64,000 nt of DNA from Anagrus nilaparvatae (GCA_022575985.1 JAKSXM010000142.1:806001-870000); one strand, 5' to 3'. Counted from the first letter of the stretch, positions 36,530 through 48,374 are shown. Translations and numbers: made by a program. Notes: a model not told the origin generated them from the letters alone.

Positions 36530-37430
36530 AATCTGGACGCTCAAATTGCGAAAATAACAAAAACACCCCTTTTAAGGGTATTTTTAGCTAATGTAGGAGT
36601 ATAATATTAATAATATAGCGGCCCAAAAAATCTATATAGGTATATCCTAGATTCTCAAAGTGCGAAAATAGCAAAAACACCCTCTTTTCGGGTTTCTTTT
36701 CTTTTTTGTAGTGTTAGCCAATTTAGGGGTGAAATTTTAATTATTTATAAAAAAGAAGTCGGACTTCTTGAATAGCGACCCAAAAAACCTGTATGGGCAT
36801 ATCCTGGACGCTCAAAGTGCGGAAATAGCAAAACACACTCTTCGGGAGTAGTTTTAACCAATTTAGGGGTGAAATTTTAATTATTTATGAAAAATAACTT
36901 GAAATTCTTGATCAGCGACCTAAAAAACCTATATGAGCATATCCTGGATGCTAAAAGTACGAAAATAGCAATTACACTCTCTTTTTGGGGGTAGTGTTAG
37001 CCAATTTAGGGGTAAAATTTTAATCATTTATGAAAAAGAAGTCGGAATTCTTGAATAGCGGCCAAAAAACCTATATGGGCATATACTGGACGCTCTAAGT
37101 GCGAAAATAGCAAAAACACACTCTTTGGGGGTAGTTTTAACCAATTTAGGGGTGAAATTTTAATTATTATTTATGAAAAAGAAGTAGAAATTCTTGATCA
37201 GCGACCCGAAAAACTCGTATGGTGCAAATCTGAGCGCTAAAAGTGCGAATATCTAAAAAAAACCCTCTTTTGGGGGTAGTTTTTGCAAATTTAAGGGTGA
37301 AGCCCCAATTCTTCTGCCAAATGATCCCAATTTTCGTGTTCAGCGACCCAAAAAACTTATAGTACAGCAAATCTGGTGTTCGCCAGTGATTATACAACCA
37401 AACTCGTATTTTGACTTGAGTATATTATCA
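36530..37430 (+). repeat. tandem array of ~143-bp units (AGCGACCC family)
   Basis: Six units are marked by the phrase agcg(a/g)cc(c)aaaaaa at 36617, 36773, 36914, 37057, 37200 and 37342, spacing 141-157 bp. Each unit also carries a phrase like gtgcgaaaatagcaaaaaca and one like aatttaggggtgaaatttta. The array ends in a word like gtattttgacttgagtatat. Its inverted form (tatactccagtcaaaatacg) starts a related array at 54.4 kb, so this is probably the family's terminus. Confidence 0.7.
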
Positions 37431-37899
37431 CAAAATCGAAGAAAATGAAAAAAAAGTAAATTTAGTTTTTTGAATTTTTAAGCATGTCGCCCCATAAGAC
37501 TCTTAGCTTGGGTGGGTGCAAATGAATACTTAGGCTTCTGGTCAAAAATTAAAAAATAAAAAAAATGTGCATATCCCCCAATTTTTATTAAACCGCTGCC
37601 AAAGTTCAAATTGTCAAAAAAAAAATTTCTATTTTGGGTGGTTTCTGGCCAGCCATCCAAAAGTTTATTGTATAACGCTTCGAACGAGAGGTCGCAAGAA
37701 TATTTTGACAGATTCGTTTTACCACAGGAGTGTCTGGAAGTTGACTAAAAAGTCGTTAAAAATGTACTTTTTTTGGTCATTAATAGGCTGCCAATCAGAG
37801 CCGAAGGCACCTGGAGATCTATAAACCTCAGGAACCAATTTTTTTTAGGTCTACTTTGACCTAATACAATCAGTTTTTACATGGAATATGTTTATAGGG

Positions 37900-38160
37900 A
37901 GGGGGTATTTCAGAACTTGAAAATTAAGGGGGGGGGGGTCAAATGAAACTTAGAATAATTTCAATTTTTAGGGACTTTGAAAAATCTGGGGTTAGGGATT
38001 TAAAATAATACAGGCTTATGGACTTAAAATAATATTGATTTAGGTACTTAGAATAATTCAGGTTTATGGACTTCAAATAATTTTTATTTAGGGACCTAGA
38101 GTAATACACGTTTAGGGAATCAGAATAGATGGGTTTAGAATCTTAACGTCTAGTAAGGTG
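37900..38160 (+). repeat. G-run and degenerate ~30-bp repeats
   Basis: A G10 run near 37930 is followed by several loose copies of a phrase like agggacttaaaataatacagg (words at 37973, 38010, 38060 and 38110). Copies are too diverged for a firm period. Confidence 0.4.
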
Positions 38161-38616
38161 GAAAGTTGTTATAGCTGAAAAATATTCATTTTTTTATATT
38201 ACTAAACGTGGTATATACCTTTAAATACTCACATCGTAAATATCAGCATTATTGATAGAAAATTATTGAAAAATTTTTTATCAATTTTCCAAGAATTTTT
38301 TTATCAGAATATTTTTGGACAGGGGGGGTGGCCGGGTTGAGAAATAATCGCCCATATATACAAAGAAAAATCATCATTAATTTATTATAATTTTTGTTAT
38401 TAAAAATTTTTTACCTAACACTTCTTTTGCATCATTGGCCGATAGGTCAATGCTTGCCACATAGACAGGTAAAAAATATCGTAAGGCTAATACCAAAACT
38501 TTTGCACCTTTGATATTTAATACGATCAGGCAGCTTCAGAGCATTCGACCATTCAAACTGCATATACCGCCAATTTACTTGAAAAATAATGATTCTTACA
38601 AAAAAAATTTTACAGA

Positions 38617-38738
38617 TTTAAGCCCTTTCCCCACTCTTAAAAACAATTAATATACACGTTTGCTTTGACTATATCAAATGCTACAGTCAAAGCACACGTG
38701 TATTAATTTTTATTTAATCAGTGGAGAAAGGACTTAAA
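38617..38738. mobile_element. 122-bp hairpin MITE
   Basis: Two arms of about 54 bp are inverted copies: the left begins TTTAAGCCCTTTCCCCACT and the right ends AGTGGAGAAAGGACTTAAA. They enclose a 14-base loop (38671-38684). The inner arms share a TGCTTTGACT word. This is a compact foldback element about 360 bp upstream of the F-box gene. Confidence 0.65.
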
Positions 38739-39100
38739 CTTTCCTGATAAGTTTGATGACAATTTATTTAAATGTTTAAATGTTGTCAAAACAAAAGTTG
38801 ATTTGAACTTACCAATGACTGAATTATAACTTCCTACCTTAGCGATGTAAAAAATATTTACAAATTGGAGATTTCTCGGAGTTAGTTTTATTTTCAGTTA
38901 TATTAAGTTTATAAAAATCTAACTATTGTCAAAAAAGTGTAATTATTCGATTTAAGGTGATAAAAATTATACATTAATTGATAAATCAATTTACAATTAT
39001 TTTTACAAAATTTAATGCATATTAGTAAATAAATATCAATAATATATTGGTTTTGGAGGAATAAACTGATTATACAGATTTTAATAATCTAAAGAAGTAT

Positions 39101-40745
39101 ATGAGCATGGCTTCGTCGGGTAAAATTTATAAATCAAAAATAAATTTCTTTACTTTTTTGTAATAAATAAAATATCTTTTTTGTCTTTTCAGATATTCAA
39201 AATCTTTCTCGAGATTTAGATAAAACAAATTATCAAAGCATAATTAATGACACTTTAAATGATGACTGCTTGATCAATATTTTCCAACATTTGTCTAATG
39301 CAGACAGAATCAGGATTGAGCTTGTTTGTAAACAATGGAATGTATTAAGCAAACTTTCCTGGAATAATATTATATTTCTCGATACAAATCCTAAAAATTT
39401 TTATGCCGATGGATTTTCAAGTATTGCAGAAAAAACCAAGTTTATTATAACATGTGTGAAAAGATGCGGCAATTATTTGAATAAAATAGTCATAAAACAT
39501 AATCCATATTTAAGCAGCTTGCTTATATTAAACGAAATACTAAAAAATTGCCAAAATGTCGAAGATTTGACAGTAATTGATAAAAGAGGATCAGAACAAA
39601 ACAATAATTTTAATGGTATTCTTAAATCAGTTTTTAAGAAAAATGTAAAACTGCAGAATGTTTGTTTAAAAAATTTAAATTTAGAAGGTGACTGTTTCTC
39701 AAGTTTGCTTCCAAATAAAATTAAAAAATTATCTCTTGTGTGGTGTTACATAAAAAATGTCAGCTGTTTTTATGACCTTCTTTCCAAAGTGAAAAATTTA
39801 AATATTTTTAAAATTGTTCTTTCAGAATCATCAAATATTAATGTTATGACAGTAGCTTCTGCTTTGTTTGAGAGCGAATGTGAAAATTTAATTGAATTTT
39901 CCGTTAAATTAGAAATGTTAGTTCTACCATCGATTACTGCAAGTAGTTTTTCTACTTTTCTAAAAAGGCAAAAAAATCTGTCTTTATTAGATTTACAAAA
40001 CTTTGATGTTATTGATCAAGAACTTACTGAAAGTGTATCAGCAGAATCTCTTGAAATTTTAATTATCAGTTATTCTGATGGATTATTGTTAGAAAATATT
40101 AATCGATTTAAAAATTTGAAATCTGTTTATTTACAACTCGATGAATTAACTGATAAATTTACACGTTCATTGTCCGAGTGCTTAAATATAAAAGACATTT
40201 TTGTGTCAATGAATGATTATTTATTGACATCTGTTGGAGAAGATAGTTTTAAAAATCTTCATAAACTTACAAGATTTTCAATACTTATGGAATATGTAAC
40301 TGAAAACACAAAAGCTTGCAAAGATAATTTAATAAAAGCATTAACAGAATGTAAAAGCTTAAAAGTCCTTATAATAGACAAATATGCTGGTATTAACTTT
40401 ACAAAAGCTGGATTATCACACATTAGTTTACTTCCGAATTTAGAAACTTTAGAAATCTCGGGCAGTGAATTTTCCGATAGTGATTTAATTGATTTAATAA
40501 ACGATTCATTAAATTTAAAAGAGATTTACATTGAGGGATGTTGCAATGTCACTGAGAACTTCATTATCAAGGTAAATGATTTAAAAACTAAACGAGGGGA
40601 TACTGATGTTTTGAAAATACATTGCTATGGGGTGGATATAAAAGGTGAATTTGATGAAACAGATTTACCATTAGTATTATTGAACAAAAAAGAATGTTTC
40701 AATGATGTCTTTTGTTCGCCAGATTTTTTGAGATACAATACCTAA
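39101..40745 (+). CDS. F-box/leucine-rich-repeat-like protein
   Basis: Two exons, 39101-39119 and 39193-40745, join in frame across a 73-bp GT-AG intron and give 523 residues. An in-frame second ATG lies at 39107. An F-box lies near residues 28-70 (LNDDCLINIFQHLSNADRIR, then LVCKQWNVLS), the fold that binds Skp1 in SCF ubiquitin ligases. The rest is a divergent leucine-rich region with repeated phrases such as LKNLNLEGDCFSSL, LLPNLETLEISGSEF and LNLKEIYIEGCCNVTENFI, the last resembling FBXL-type repeats. No signal peptide or membrane segment is seen, so it should be cytosolic or nuclear. The substrate is unknown and no one-to-one ortholog is recognised. Leucine-rich proteins are also known from parasitoid venoms, but this one lacks a secretion signal. 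Confidence 0.8.
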
Positions 40746-40795
40746 CTAATTTTAAGTTTCGAAATATTATTATAAATATTTATTATAAATATTTC

Positions 40796-40839
40796 GATCA
40801 CTCGATACTTTTTTAAATATAAAAAAGTATCGAGTGATC
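40796..40839. repeat. perfect 44-bp hairpin after the F-box gene
   Basis: Nineteen-base arms GATCACTCGATACTTTTTT and AAAAAAGTATCGAGTGATC enclose a six-base loop, 51 bp after the stop codon. It would fall in the 3' UTR and could fold in the mRNA, or it may be a minimal foldback insertion. Confidence 0.7.
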
Positions 40840-41231
40840 CACCTAGAAAAGGATCTTGGAATTATCTGGTTTTATCTGCTTTTATCTGCGGAAAAACGCA
40901 GTAATTAAGTCAAATACTAAAAAATATTTATTCGTGTTAATTCTAAACAGAAAATTAAAGCTATAAAAATTCATGTTTTCAAGAGACCGCTATTTTCGGA
41001 GATCAATGTTTAAAAGTGAAAATTAAAACTCAAATAGTTAGAAAAATTATGATTGTATAAAAACAATTAGAATCATTTGTGAAAATTTCAACTAAAAATC
41101 GATATAAAAAATGTAATTTCTAAGTTATAAGTTATGGTTAATTTTTCGTTTATACTTATTTCTAGAAGAAATATCTTTAGAAAATAATTTAATTTGGATT
41201 GATTATGTTGTCAAGCAAAATGATGATTACC

Positions 41232-41643
41232 TACACTGTAAAAAGCAACTTTCTTATATTAACAAAAAAATTAGAAAATTTTCGAAAAAATTTGTAAATA
41301 TTTGAAAAAAATCGTATATTTACTAAATTTAGTATATTAACAAAAAATTCTAGTATTCTCGACTTTTTTTGTGAATTCGTAAGAAAAATTGATAATTTAC
41401 AAATTTTTTTCGAAAATTTTCAAAAAATAGTTGCAAATTTACGAAAAATAGTTGTGAATTTACAATTATTTTCGTAAATTCACAAAAAAAAAATTGAGAA
41501 TTCTCGACTTTTTCGATAATATACTAAATTCAGTAAATTTACGATTTTTATCGAATATTTTCAAATTTTTTTTAAAATTCACTAATTTTTCGAAAAAATT
41601 CTATTTTTTTTGTAAATCTAAGAAAGTTACTTTTTACAGTGTA
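41232..41643. mobile_element. MITE with TACACTGTAAAAAG inverted ends
   Basis: The ends TACACTGTAAAAAGCAACTT and AAGTTACTTTTTACAGTGTA are inverted copies, and inversion continues for more than 100 bp inward (ACTAAATTTAGTATATT against AATATACTAAATTCAGT). A TA dinucleotide flanks both CACTG ends, which would fit a TA target-site duplication. There is no coding capacity. A half copy lies at 49053-49220. Confidence 0.65.
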
Positions 41644-41859
41644 ATCATAAACAATATATCAGTAGATTATCAGTAAACCATTAGAAAATAAAACGAGACC
41701 ATCCGGAAGTTATTTGGATGACTTGGTAGATGGTAGTGTTATTTAGAAAATAATGTTGAGTATGAAATCAGTTTAGTAAATAGAATTCTACTACTTAATA
41801 ACATTGCACATGAATTTTAAAAAATCTTAAAATTTAAAATTAATGATTTTTTGGACTGC

Positions 41860-42075
41860 GGCCCGAAAGTACGTATTTCCCGGACGCTGCGCATCCGTCA
41901 AAGACGTATTTTCTTGCCACAGCCACAAAAAAATTTTATGCGACCCTCGGCCATAAACAAAGAATGACCCAAATCGCAGTTTACCATCCTCGGCCTCGCC
42001 TCAGAAGGTAATTTACATGCGATTTGGGCCATCCTTTATTTTTCTGGCCTAGGATCGTAATATACTATTTTTGAA
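41860..42075. repeat. GC-richer foldback repeat
   Basis: The stretch gaccctcggccataaacaaa at 41.94 kb is roughly inverted by the sequence ending in tttttctggcctaggatcg at 42.06 kb. The inner words gacccaaatcgcagtttac and catgcgatttgggccatcc pair. A related fragment is at 14.99-15.05 kb. Its base composition stands out from the A/T-rich surroundings. Confidence 0.5.
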
Positions 42076-43425
42076 ACCCAAAAGTATAAGAATAATAACT
42101 ATAACTTTTTTTATCAACATTTAACTCGCCTTATTTACAAAAAATATAACAAAAATAACACAATCTAAATAAAAAATTTTAGGCTGGTCCAATGAATATA
42201 TTGGCTGGTTTAAAAAAAAAATTAACATTTGAAATTTAGTAATTCAAATTAAATTATATTTATTTCTTGCTGTTGTAAGAGAACAAAATTATTCTATTTC
42301 AAAGATAAAATTTAGTTAAATATTGAACTATTTTATTTATTAGATATGATTGATTTGAAATATTTATCAGGCTAAAAAATCAGAAAACGTAAAATAATTA
42401 AAATTGAAAAGTAAAAAATTTATACTCTGATGGCCATATCTTATACTGAAAAATTTAAGCAAAAAAATTTTATTTGAGTATAAAAAATTTATATAAAAAA
42501 TTTATAGATTTCACTTTGTAATTCATTAATTATAATAAATAATTGTAAACTACCAAATTATATAAAGTTCACAATTAACTTTGAACTACAAAAACACTCA
42601 ATAAAACTTATATGTATAAACTGAATAATAATAATAATAATAAGAATAATAATATATAAAAATTTTATTATTGTTTTTTTTTATTAAAAATTATAAATTA
42701 AAATTAGCTTATAACAATTCTATTACAATAAAATTTATTTAAAAAAAAGAAAGAAAGAAAATTATTTATTTTTAATACAATATTGGTTCTTTTATTAAAT
42801 TTTTTTTTTTAAAGAAAGTCTATAAATAGTAGGCTAAATTCAAGGCTTTATTTATTATAATATATGCTTATCAATAATAACACAAAAAAAAAGTATTTTG
42901 ATACTAAATAAAATTAAATGTCACCCACATGCATTTGAGTGCAAATAATTATTTGCTATTATTTTTAGAGGTAATTTAGAGAATTTAAAAAAATTTGATT
43001 AATTAAGTCTGAAATAAATTATAAACAGTTTTAATTTTGATATATATTTTTACATTTATTTTAAAAAAACGTATACACAATGGGTATTATAAGTATACAA
43101 AATGTTTAAAGCTACAAAAATACACAATGGTTTGCTTAATATATTTTACATGGAAGTTTTTTTTTGCAGTCTTAATTTATATTAAGGTCTTTTTTAACAG
43201 TCTCTAATTTTTTCTTTTATGTATATGATTAGATACATACTTTCAAAAATTTTCTATTAATTGATAAAAATTTACTAAAAAATTCATGTTTTTTTTTGTT
43301 CTTGTAAAATTTTTATAAATTAGATACCTATATAATTTTTTATATGTAATACAAAATTACATAAATAATACAAATACTTAATATTAAACTACAATTATCT
43401 TATAATTAAATAGTTTACAAAAAAA

Positions 43426-44381
43426 TTACCAATTATCCAAAAATTCAAACCCTGTTTTTGGTATATCTGGTTCCAAATTTAAATGTGATGACTGATAGCT
43501 GCTGAAAGAACTAGGAGTATCAAGTAATGCTGTTGATTCTGTATCTGTAGATTTTTGGTGTCCATTAAAACTAATATTTAGTTGATTTTTTAAGGAGCTA
43601 TTTTTACTTAAAACTTTATTATTTTTTTGAGGCATTAAACTTTCCATATCATCATCAGAGTTACTTTGTAATTTTAGTAATGATGTTTTATTAATTATTT
43701 TTGAAAATATCCCATCTGTATTATCATTATCAATACCACTACTGACTAAAGTACTGCAGTCTTCTGTAGAGAATACTGTATCGGAGCAATTTTCTGACTG
43801 ATAAAAACTTATTGGGCTTGATGTATGACTATAATTATCATCTAATGAATCATTAATACATATAAATTTGTTCGAAGATATGAAATGGGATTTATCTAAA
43901 ATATAGGAACTCAGCTCTTTTGAGTTAGTTTCATTTGAAGGTTCTAAGCAATCAAGATTCATCTGTGATTGTGTCATGAATGAAAATGGAGCTGAATGCT
44001 CATCTTTCCAACGCAAAGTCTGAAAAATAGTGAATAACTTTATTATTTTACTGTTGAAAAAACAAAAATTTTTTTATTAACTGATATACTTACTTTTCCA
44101 GTATCATCTACAATATACTTCATTCCAGTTTGAAATTTTAACTTTGGATAGTAGCCATCTAATTGTTTGTATGAATTTAATTTTTTTGATGTATATTTTA
44201 ATGCAACTTCAGGCTGAATTATTGTTTCATCTACAGCTTGATTCTTTTCATTTAAACTTAAAGTATTCCATAATCCTTCATAAGCATCTTTTACAGCAGC
44301 TACATCATCACCTATCCTTTTTGCTAATGGATTCAAACTATAAAAGTAATCATCTGCAATGGAGCTTATTTCGATGCTCAT
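43426..44381 (-). CDS. C1orf198 homolog (DUF4706 protein)
   Basis: Two exons, 44381-44094 and 44019-43426, join across a 74-bp GT-AG intron and give 293 residues. The N-terminal half matches the vertebrate C1orf198 family: a YFYSLNPLAKRIGDDVAAVK segment (residues 12-31), then a W-containing helix. The junction produces LRWKDEHSAPFSFMTQSQM, very like the family's LTWQDEHSAPFSWETKSQM. The second half is Ser/Asn-rich and probably disordered, closing with GFEFLDNW. No signal peptide or membrane helix is present. The family has no established biochemical function; a cytosolic protein is likely. The gene converges on the F-box gene and runs in the same direction as the ankyrin gene next to it. Identification rests on recognised motifs and is fairly secure. 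Confidence 0.85.
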
Positions 44382-45169
44382 TTTTTATACCTTTAATAAA
44401 TAGAAATCCATGTAGTCTAATAAAAAATTATTTGATAAAGAAAGTATTTAGCTTTTAAAATGTACAAACAAAATACTATAAAAAAAAATCTTAAGTATCC
44501 TAAACATTGTATGTATAATCTTTAATAAAGTAAATAAATTTCCTGGCAAAAATTAAGTATGTAAATAAATATTAAATAATTTATTTAATAAGTTAATATT
44601 TGATTATAATTAAACCATTAATCAAAAGTTGAATTATTATCAAACAATTATCAGTGATTGATTTAAATATAAATTAATTAACATAAAAATTACAAAAAAA
44701 TTAATCTATATCTTATGTAAATAAATGGAGCGAACAAAAGAAATCATTATATTTGTTTTATTAATAATATAAATTATTTTGGTATTTTTAAAGATATGTT
44801 AATTAGAGATAATTAAATTACCTTTATCAATCAACTTATAATTATAAGTTTCACTTCAATGCTTATTGTCATTTTAATTAATAGATAAAACTCTTGTTCA
44901 ATTATTTTGTTTGTTTCATTGATTTCATAATATTTCTATCCTTTTTTACTTGAACAAAGAAAGAAACCATATGAATGTAGTTTCACATTTTTCGAGATGT
45001 CGCGGTAAATTGGCGAGATATCGATTTTGACTTTTTGGCAGATTATTTAAATTTTAACTCTAAAGTGCAATTTTTAAAAAAATCTAATAAAAATTAACTT
45101 TCAATTAATGTTAAATAATAAATTAATTTTTTTTTTTAAATAAAAAATTTTTGATTCTTTTTCTTTTTT
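44382..45169. other. intergenic spacer between two minus-strand genes
   Basis: A/T-rich sequence between the C1orf198-like start codon and the ankyrin gene's stop codon. It should hold the promoter of the former and the 3' UTR of the latter. A GC-richer patch (tcgagatgtcgcggtaaatt) near 44993-45012 is the only distinctive word. No ORF or repeat is supported. Confidence 0.5.
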
Positions 45170-48100
45170 TTACTGTGTCACTACTTCAATTATTTTAACA
45201 AAGTTTATTATATCTCTATTACTTAAATATTTAAAAATAATACTTAAACATAAATCAGGTAAATTTGTTTTTATCAAAAATCTGAAATCTTTCATAGCTA
45301 ACTCGATCAATTTTTTCCTGTAAATTCCTTTTCTATATTGTGACATTAATAAATAACCATAATTTTTAAATTCTTTTTTTAAACTATTTGAATGTATTAT
45401 TTCATTTAATTTAGGATTATTTATGTATGCTGTAAGACTAGATTTTTTTGTTGCAATATCAAGTAATGTACAAGATTCATTTAAATGTATATCTTTCATT
45501 CTACTTATTTCTTGATTACATTCTTCATATAAATCAATAAAGATTGGTTTTTTATGATATAATTCTATAAATACTTCATCTTTCTGTAACAATTTTAACT
45601 TATCAACAAAGAAATAAAAAATCATAAGTAGCTTATAAATTAAACTAGCATTTTTCCTAAAATTACGTTGCTCAACTTTTTTTATTAACAGAGTAATAGG
45701 ACTATCACCTTCATTATTTTGAATACATGGATCAGCACCACAAGAAAGTAAAGTAAAAATAGCTTTTTTAGTATTCTGAGTTAATTGATCTAAGCATAAA
45801 TTATGCAAAGGCGTATTTCCTTGATTATCTATACTATCTACATCACAGCCATTTATCACAAGTAGTTTTATAAGATTATCTATGTTACTATAGTTTTCTG
45901 ATGATTTACAAGCAACATGTAAAATACTTTGTCCTAGTTCATCAGTGAAAAAAACATCAGCTTTATTCTTTAAAAGTAAATCTGTAATTTCTAATTGCTT
46001 GCTTGAAGCAGCTAAATAAAGAGGGCTAAATGATTTATAGCTTGTAGAATTTATATTAATATTAACTTTATTTTCAATAAGTTTTTTAATTAAATTAATA
46101 TTTCCATTTTTACAAGCTATATGGATTGGAGTCTCTCCGCTAACTGTTACAGCATTAATATTTATATTAGTTTTTAAAACTAATTCAAGTAAACTATTAT
46201 AACTAGTCAATTTATCACTTGCACTTGCTATAAAATGCAAAATATTTCTGCCTTTATCATCTGTTGCATTAATATTTACATTATTTTTTATTAATAATTC
46301 AGTTAATAATATATTTTTATTTAAAAATGATATTATTAAAAGTGGAATATCATTATTTGCTTTACTTTTAATACAAGCATTGACATCAAGTCCATTTAAT
46401 ATTAAAAGTTTTTCTATTTCAAAATCATTACAACTTGAATTATTATTACTTATAATTTCAAGAATGATTTTATTCTGAGATTCAAATTTTGCTTTATGTT
46501 TTAAAAGAGTTTTGATGACTTGCTTGAACATTTTTTGACACTTTTCTAGCAAATTTTTTCTTGAAATTTTTTTAAAATTTTCAGAATATAGTTTTCTGAC
46601 TTTAGAATAAGTACAATAAGCTGTAATTAATGGTTCAGCTTCAAAAACATCTTTTAGACTTAAATCAGTCTTATATTCTAAAAGTAATTCTACGATATTT
46701 AATAAATTATTAGGTAATGTTATATTATCTAAGTCTTGAATCACAAAATTTCCCAAACATAATATATGTAATGCAGTACGACCTTCTTTGTCAATAGAAT
46801 TAACATTTATATTATTTTCTAAAAGTATTTCAACAATATTTAAATTATCATATTTTACTGCCAAATGTAATGGTAAAAAATTTATATCATTATTAAATTT
46901 ACAGTAATTATTAAAATAATCAGGCAGCAAACATTCAACGATACTTGCATTACCTCCCATACAAGCAATGTGAAAAAAAGATATGCCATTATCATCAGAT
47001 AAATTATCTAATTTATTTTTGTGGTACAAAAATAATAAGTCAATGATTTCTTGATCTTCATTATAATAAGCAATATGTATAGGAGTTCTACCTTTTGTAT
47101 CTTTTATGTAATTATTTACTCCACCATCAAGTAAGAGCTTGACAATATCAGCAGAACTAGAAATTACAGCAAAATGTAAAGCTGAAAATCCAGGGAAATC
47201 TTTAGAATTCAATTTCACTTGACTATTAATATATTTTTTATCCTCCAATGTTTTTTTAATAATATAACTAGCCTTCTCATAGCATTTTTTTGAGAAAAAC
47301 TCTTGGTTTACAGCAGAAGCAATGTGAAAATACGATAAACCATCTTTTTCCTTTTTATTAGAATAAGTACCTTCAGTATCAAGAGCTGACAAAATATAAT
47401 CAAAAATTTTTAGATACTTTATAGTATAAAATTTATTATTTGTTTTGTAATCCTTTTGACATAACTTTTTAAAAGCTGTATGCAATACGGTTGAACCAAA
47501 TTTATTTTCAACTGATATGTCTGCATTATGTTTAAGAAGTAATTGAATAACTTCTTTTGAATTGTATTCAACTGCAAAGTGAAGACCAGTAAAACCAGGG
47601 TAATAATTTGAGTCTCTACTTATGGCGCTATTAATGTCAACATTCTTTAACAATAACTTTTGTACAAAATTTACATTATTAACTATACAAGCAATATGAA
47701 ATAAAGAAAAATTATTACTGTCAACAACATTATCTGCACCATTAACTTTTTTTAAAATAAAATTTATAAAATCAAAATATTTCTTTTTTGCAGCTATGTG
47801 AAGAGGCGTATCACCATTAAAATTTTTTGCTGATATCGATGCTTTCATATTTAAAAGAATCTTCATTAAATTAATATCATTTAATTCAGCTGCTATATGG
47901 AGTAAAGTATTTTTATCTGATGAATGAGATGAATCATTTATATAAGAATCTGTTATTATCATTTTTTCAAGCTCAGGTGATTTTAAAGGTTGCAATTTCA
48001 AATGAATAGCTTCGATATCATCATATTTATAATAATAGGATATTTCTTTCTCACTAAAATTTAAAAGTTTTTTATTTAATAAATATTTTGAACTTGTTAT

Positions 48101-48374
48101 ATAAATAAAACTAAAATAAGATACTAAAAATATTTATATATTTTGTAGATGCTAAGTAGTTCTATGTATGAAATTAATCAGAAAAATAAAAAAAATTAGA
48201 ATAATTAAAAGTTTCTAACCTTTGAAAACTATTGAAGAAATCAAAAACATAATCAAAATCTTCAACATTTTTGTAGGATGATCCATCATTTCTTTTTTTT
48301 CTTTTGTTTTTATTAATGGTCGCAAAACACGAATTACTGTTCACATGGTAATCTGTATTACTGTGTTTAGACAT
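45170..48374 (-). CDS. ankyrin-repeat protein with PRANC/F-box-like C-terminus
   Basis: Two exons, 48374-48220 and 48053-45170, join in frame across a 166-bp intron and give 1,012 residues. Exon 1 encodes a polar start with a basic cluster (NKNKRKKRN, about residues 22-30), a possible nuclear signal. From about residue 85 to 800 there are roughly eighteen ankyrin repeats (for example NGDTPLHIAAKKK, GRTPIHIAYYNED, GNTPLHNLCLDQL) with longer insertions between some. The last ~120 residues are not ankyrin. They contain LAMKDFRFLIKTNLPDLCLS followed by IIFKYLSNRDIINFV, the pattern of PRANC domains, which resemble F-boxes and recruit SCF ligases. PRANC-ankyrin proteins are known from poxviruses, Wolbachia and parasitoid wasps. 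The host-type intron and A/T-rich codons indicate a resident insect gene. The substrate is unknown. Confidence 0.8.

Larger units (their letters stand above)
35817..37879. mobile_element. 2.06-kb DNA element with ~110-bp terminal inverted repeats
   Basis: The left end (35817-35925) and right end (about 37767-37879) are inverted copies with few differences. Shared words include CAAAGTAGACCTAAAAAAA, GAGGTTTATAGATCTCCAGG and GATTGGCAGCCTATTAATGA. The interior has no transposase. It holds a duplicated ~145-bp block (36040-36330) and a tandem array of ~143-bp units (36530-37400). The short frames at 35858-36070 and 37567-37824 include these inverted ends and are not genes. It looks like a nonautonomous DNA transposon carrying, or invaded by, a second repeat. 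Confidence 0.7.
40746..43425. other. intergenic, A/T-rich, with repeats
   Basis: This is the space between the F-box gene and the convergent C1orf198-like gene. It contains a 44-bp hairpin, a 412-bp inverted-end element, a GC-richer foldback near 41.9-42.07 kb and a TAA/TAATAA microsatellite at about 42626-42660. The 3' UTR of the C1orf198-like gene should occupy its right end. Confidence 0.6.
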
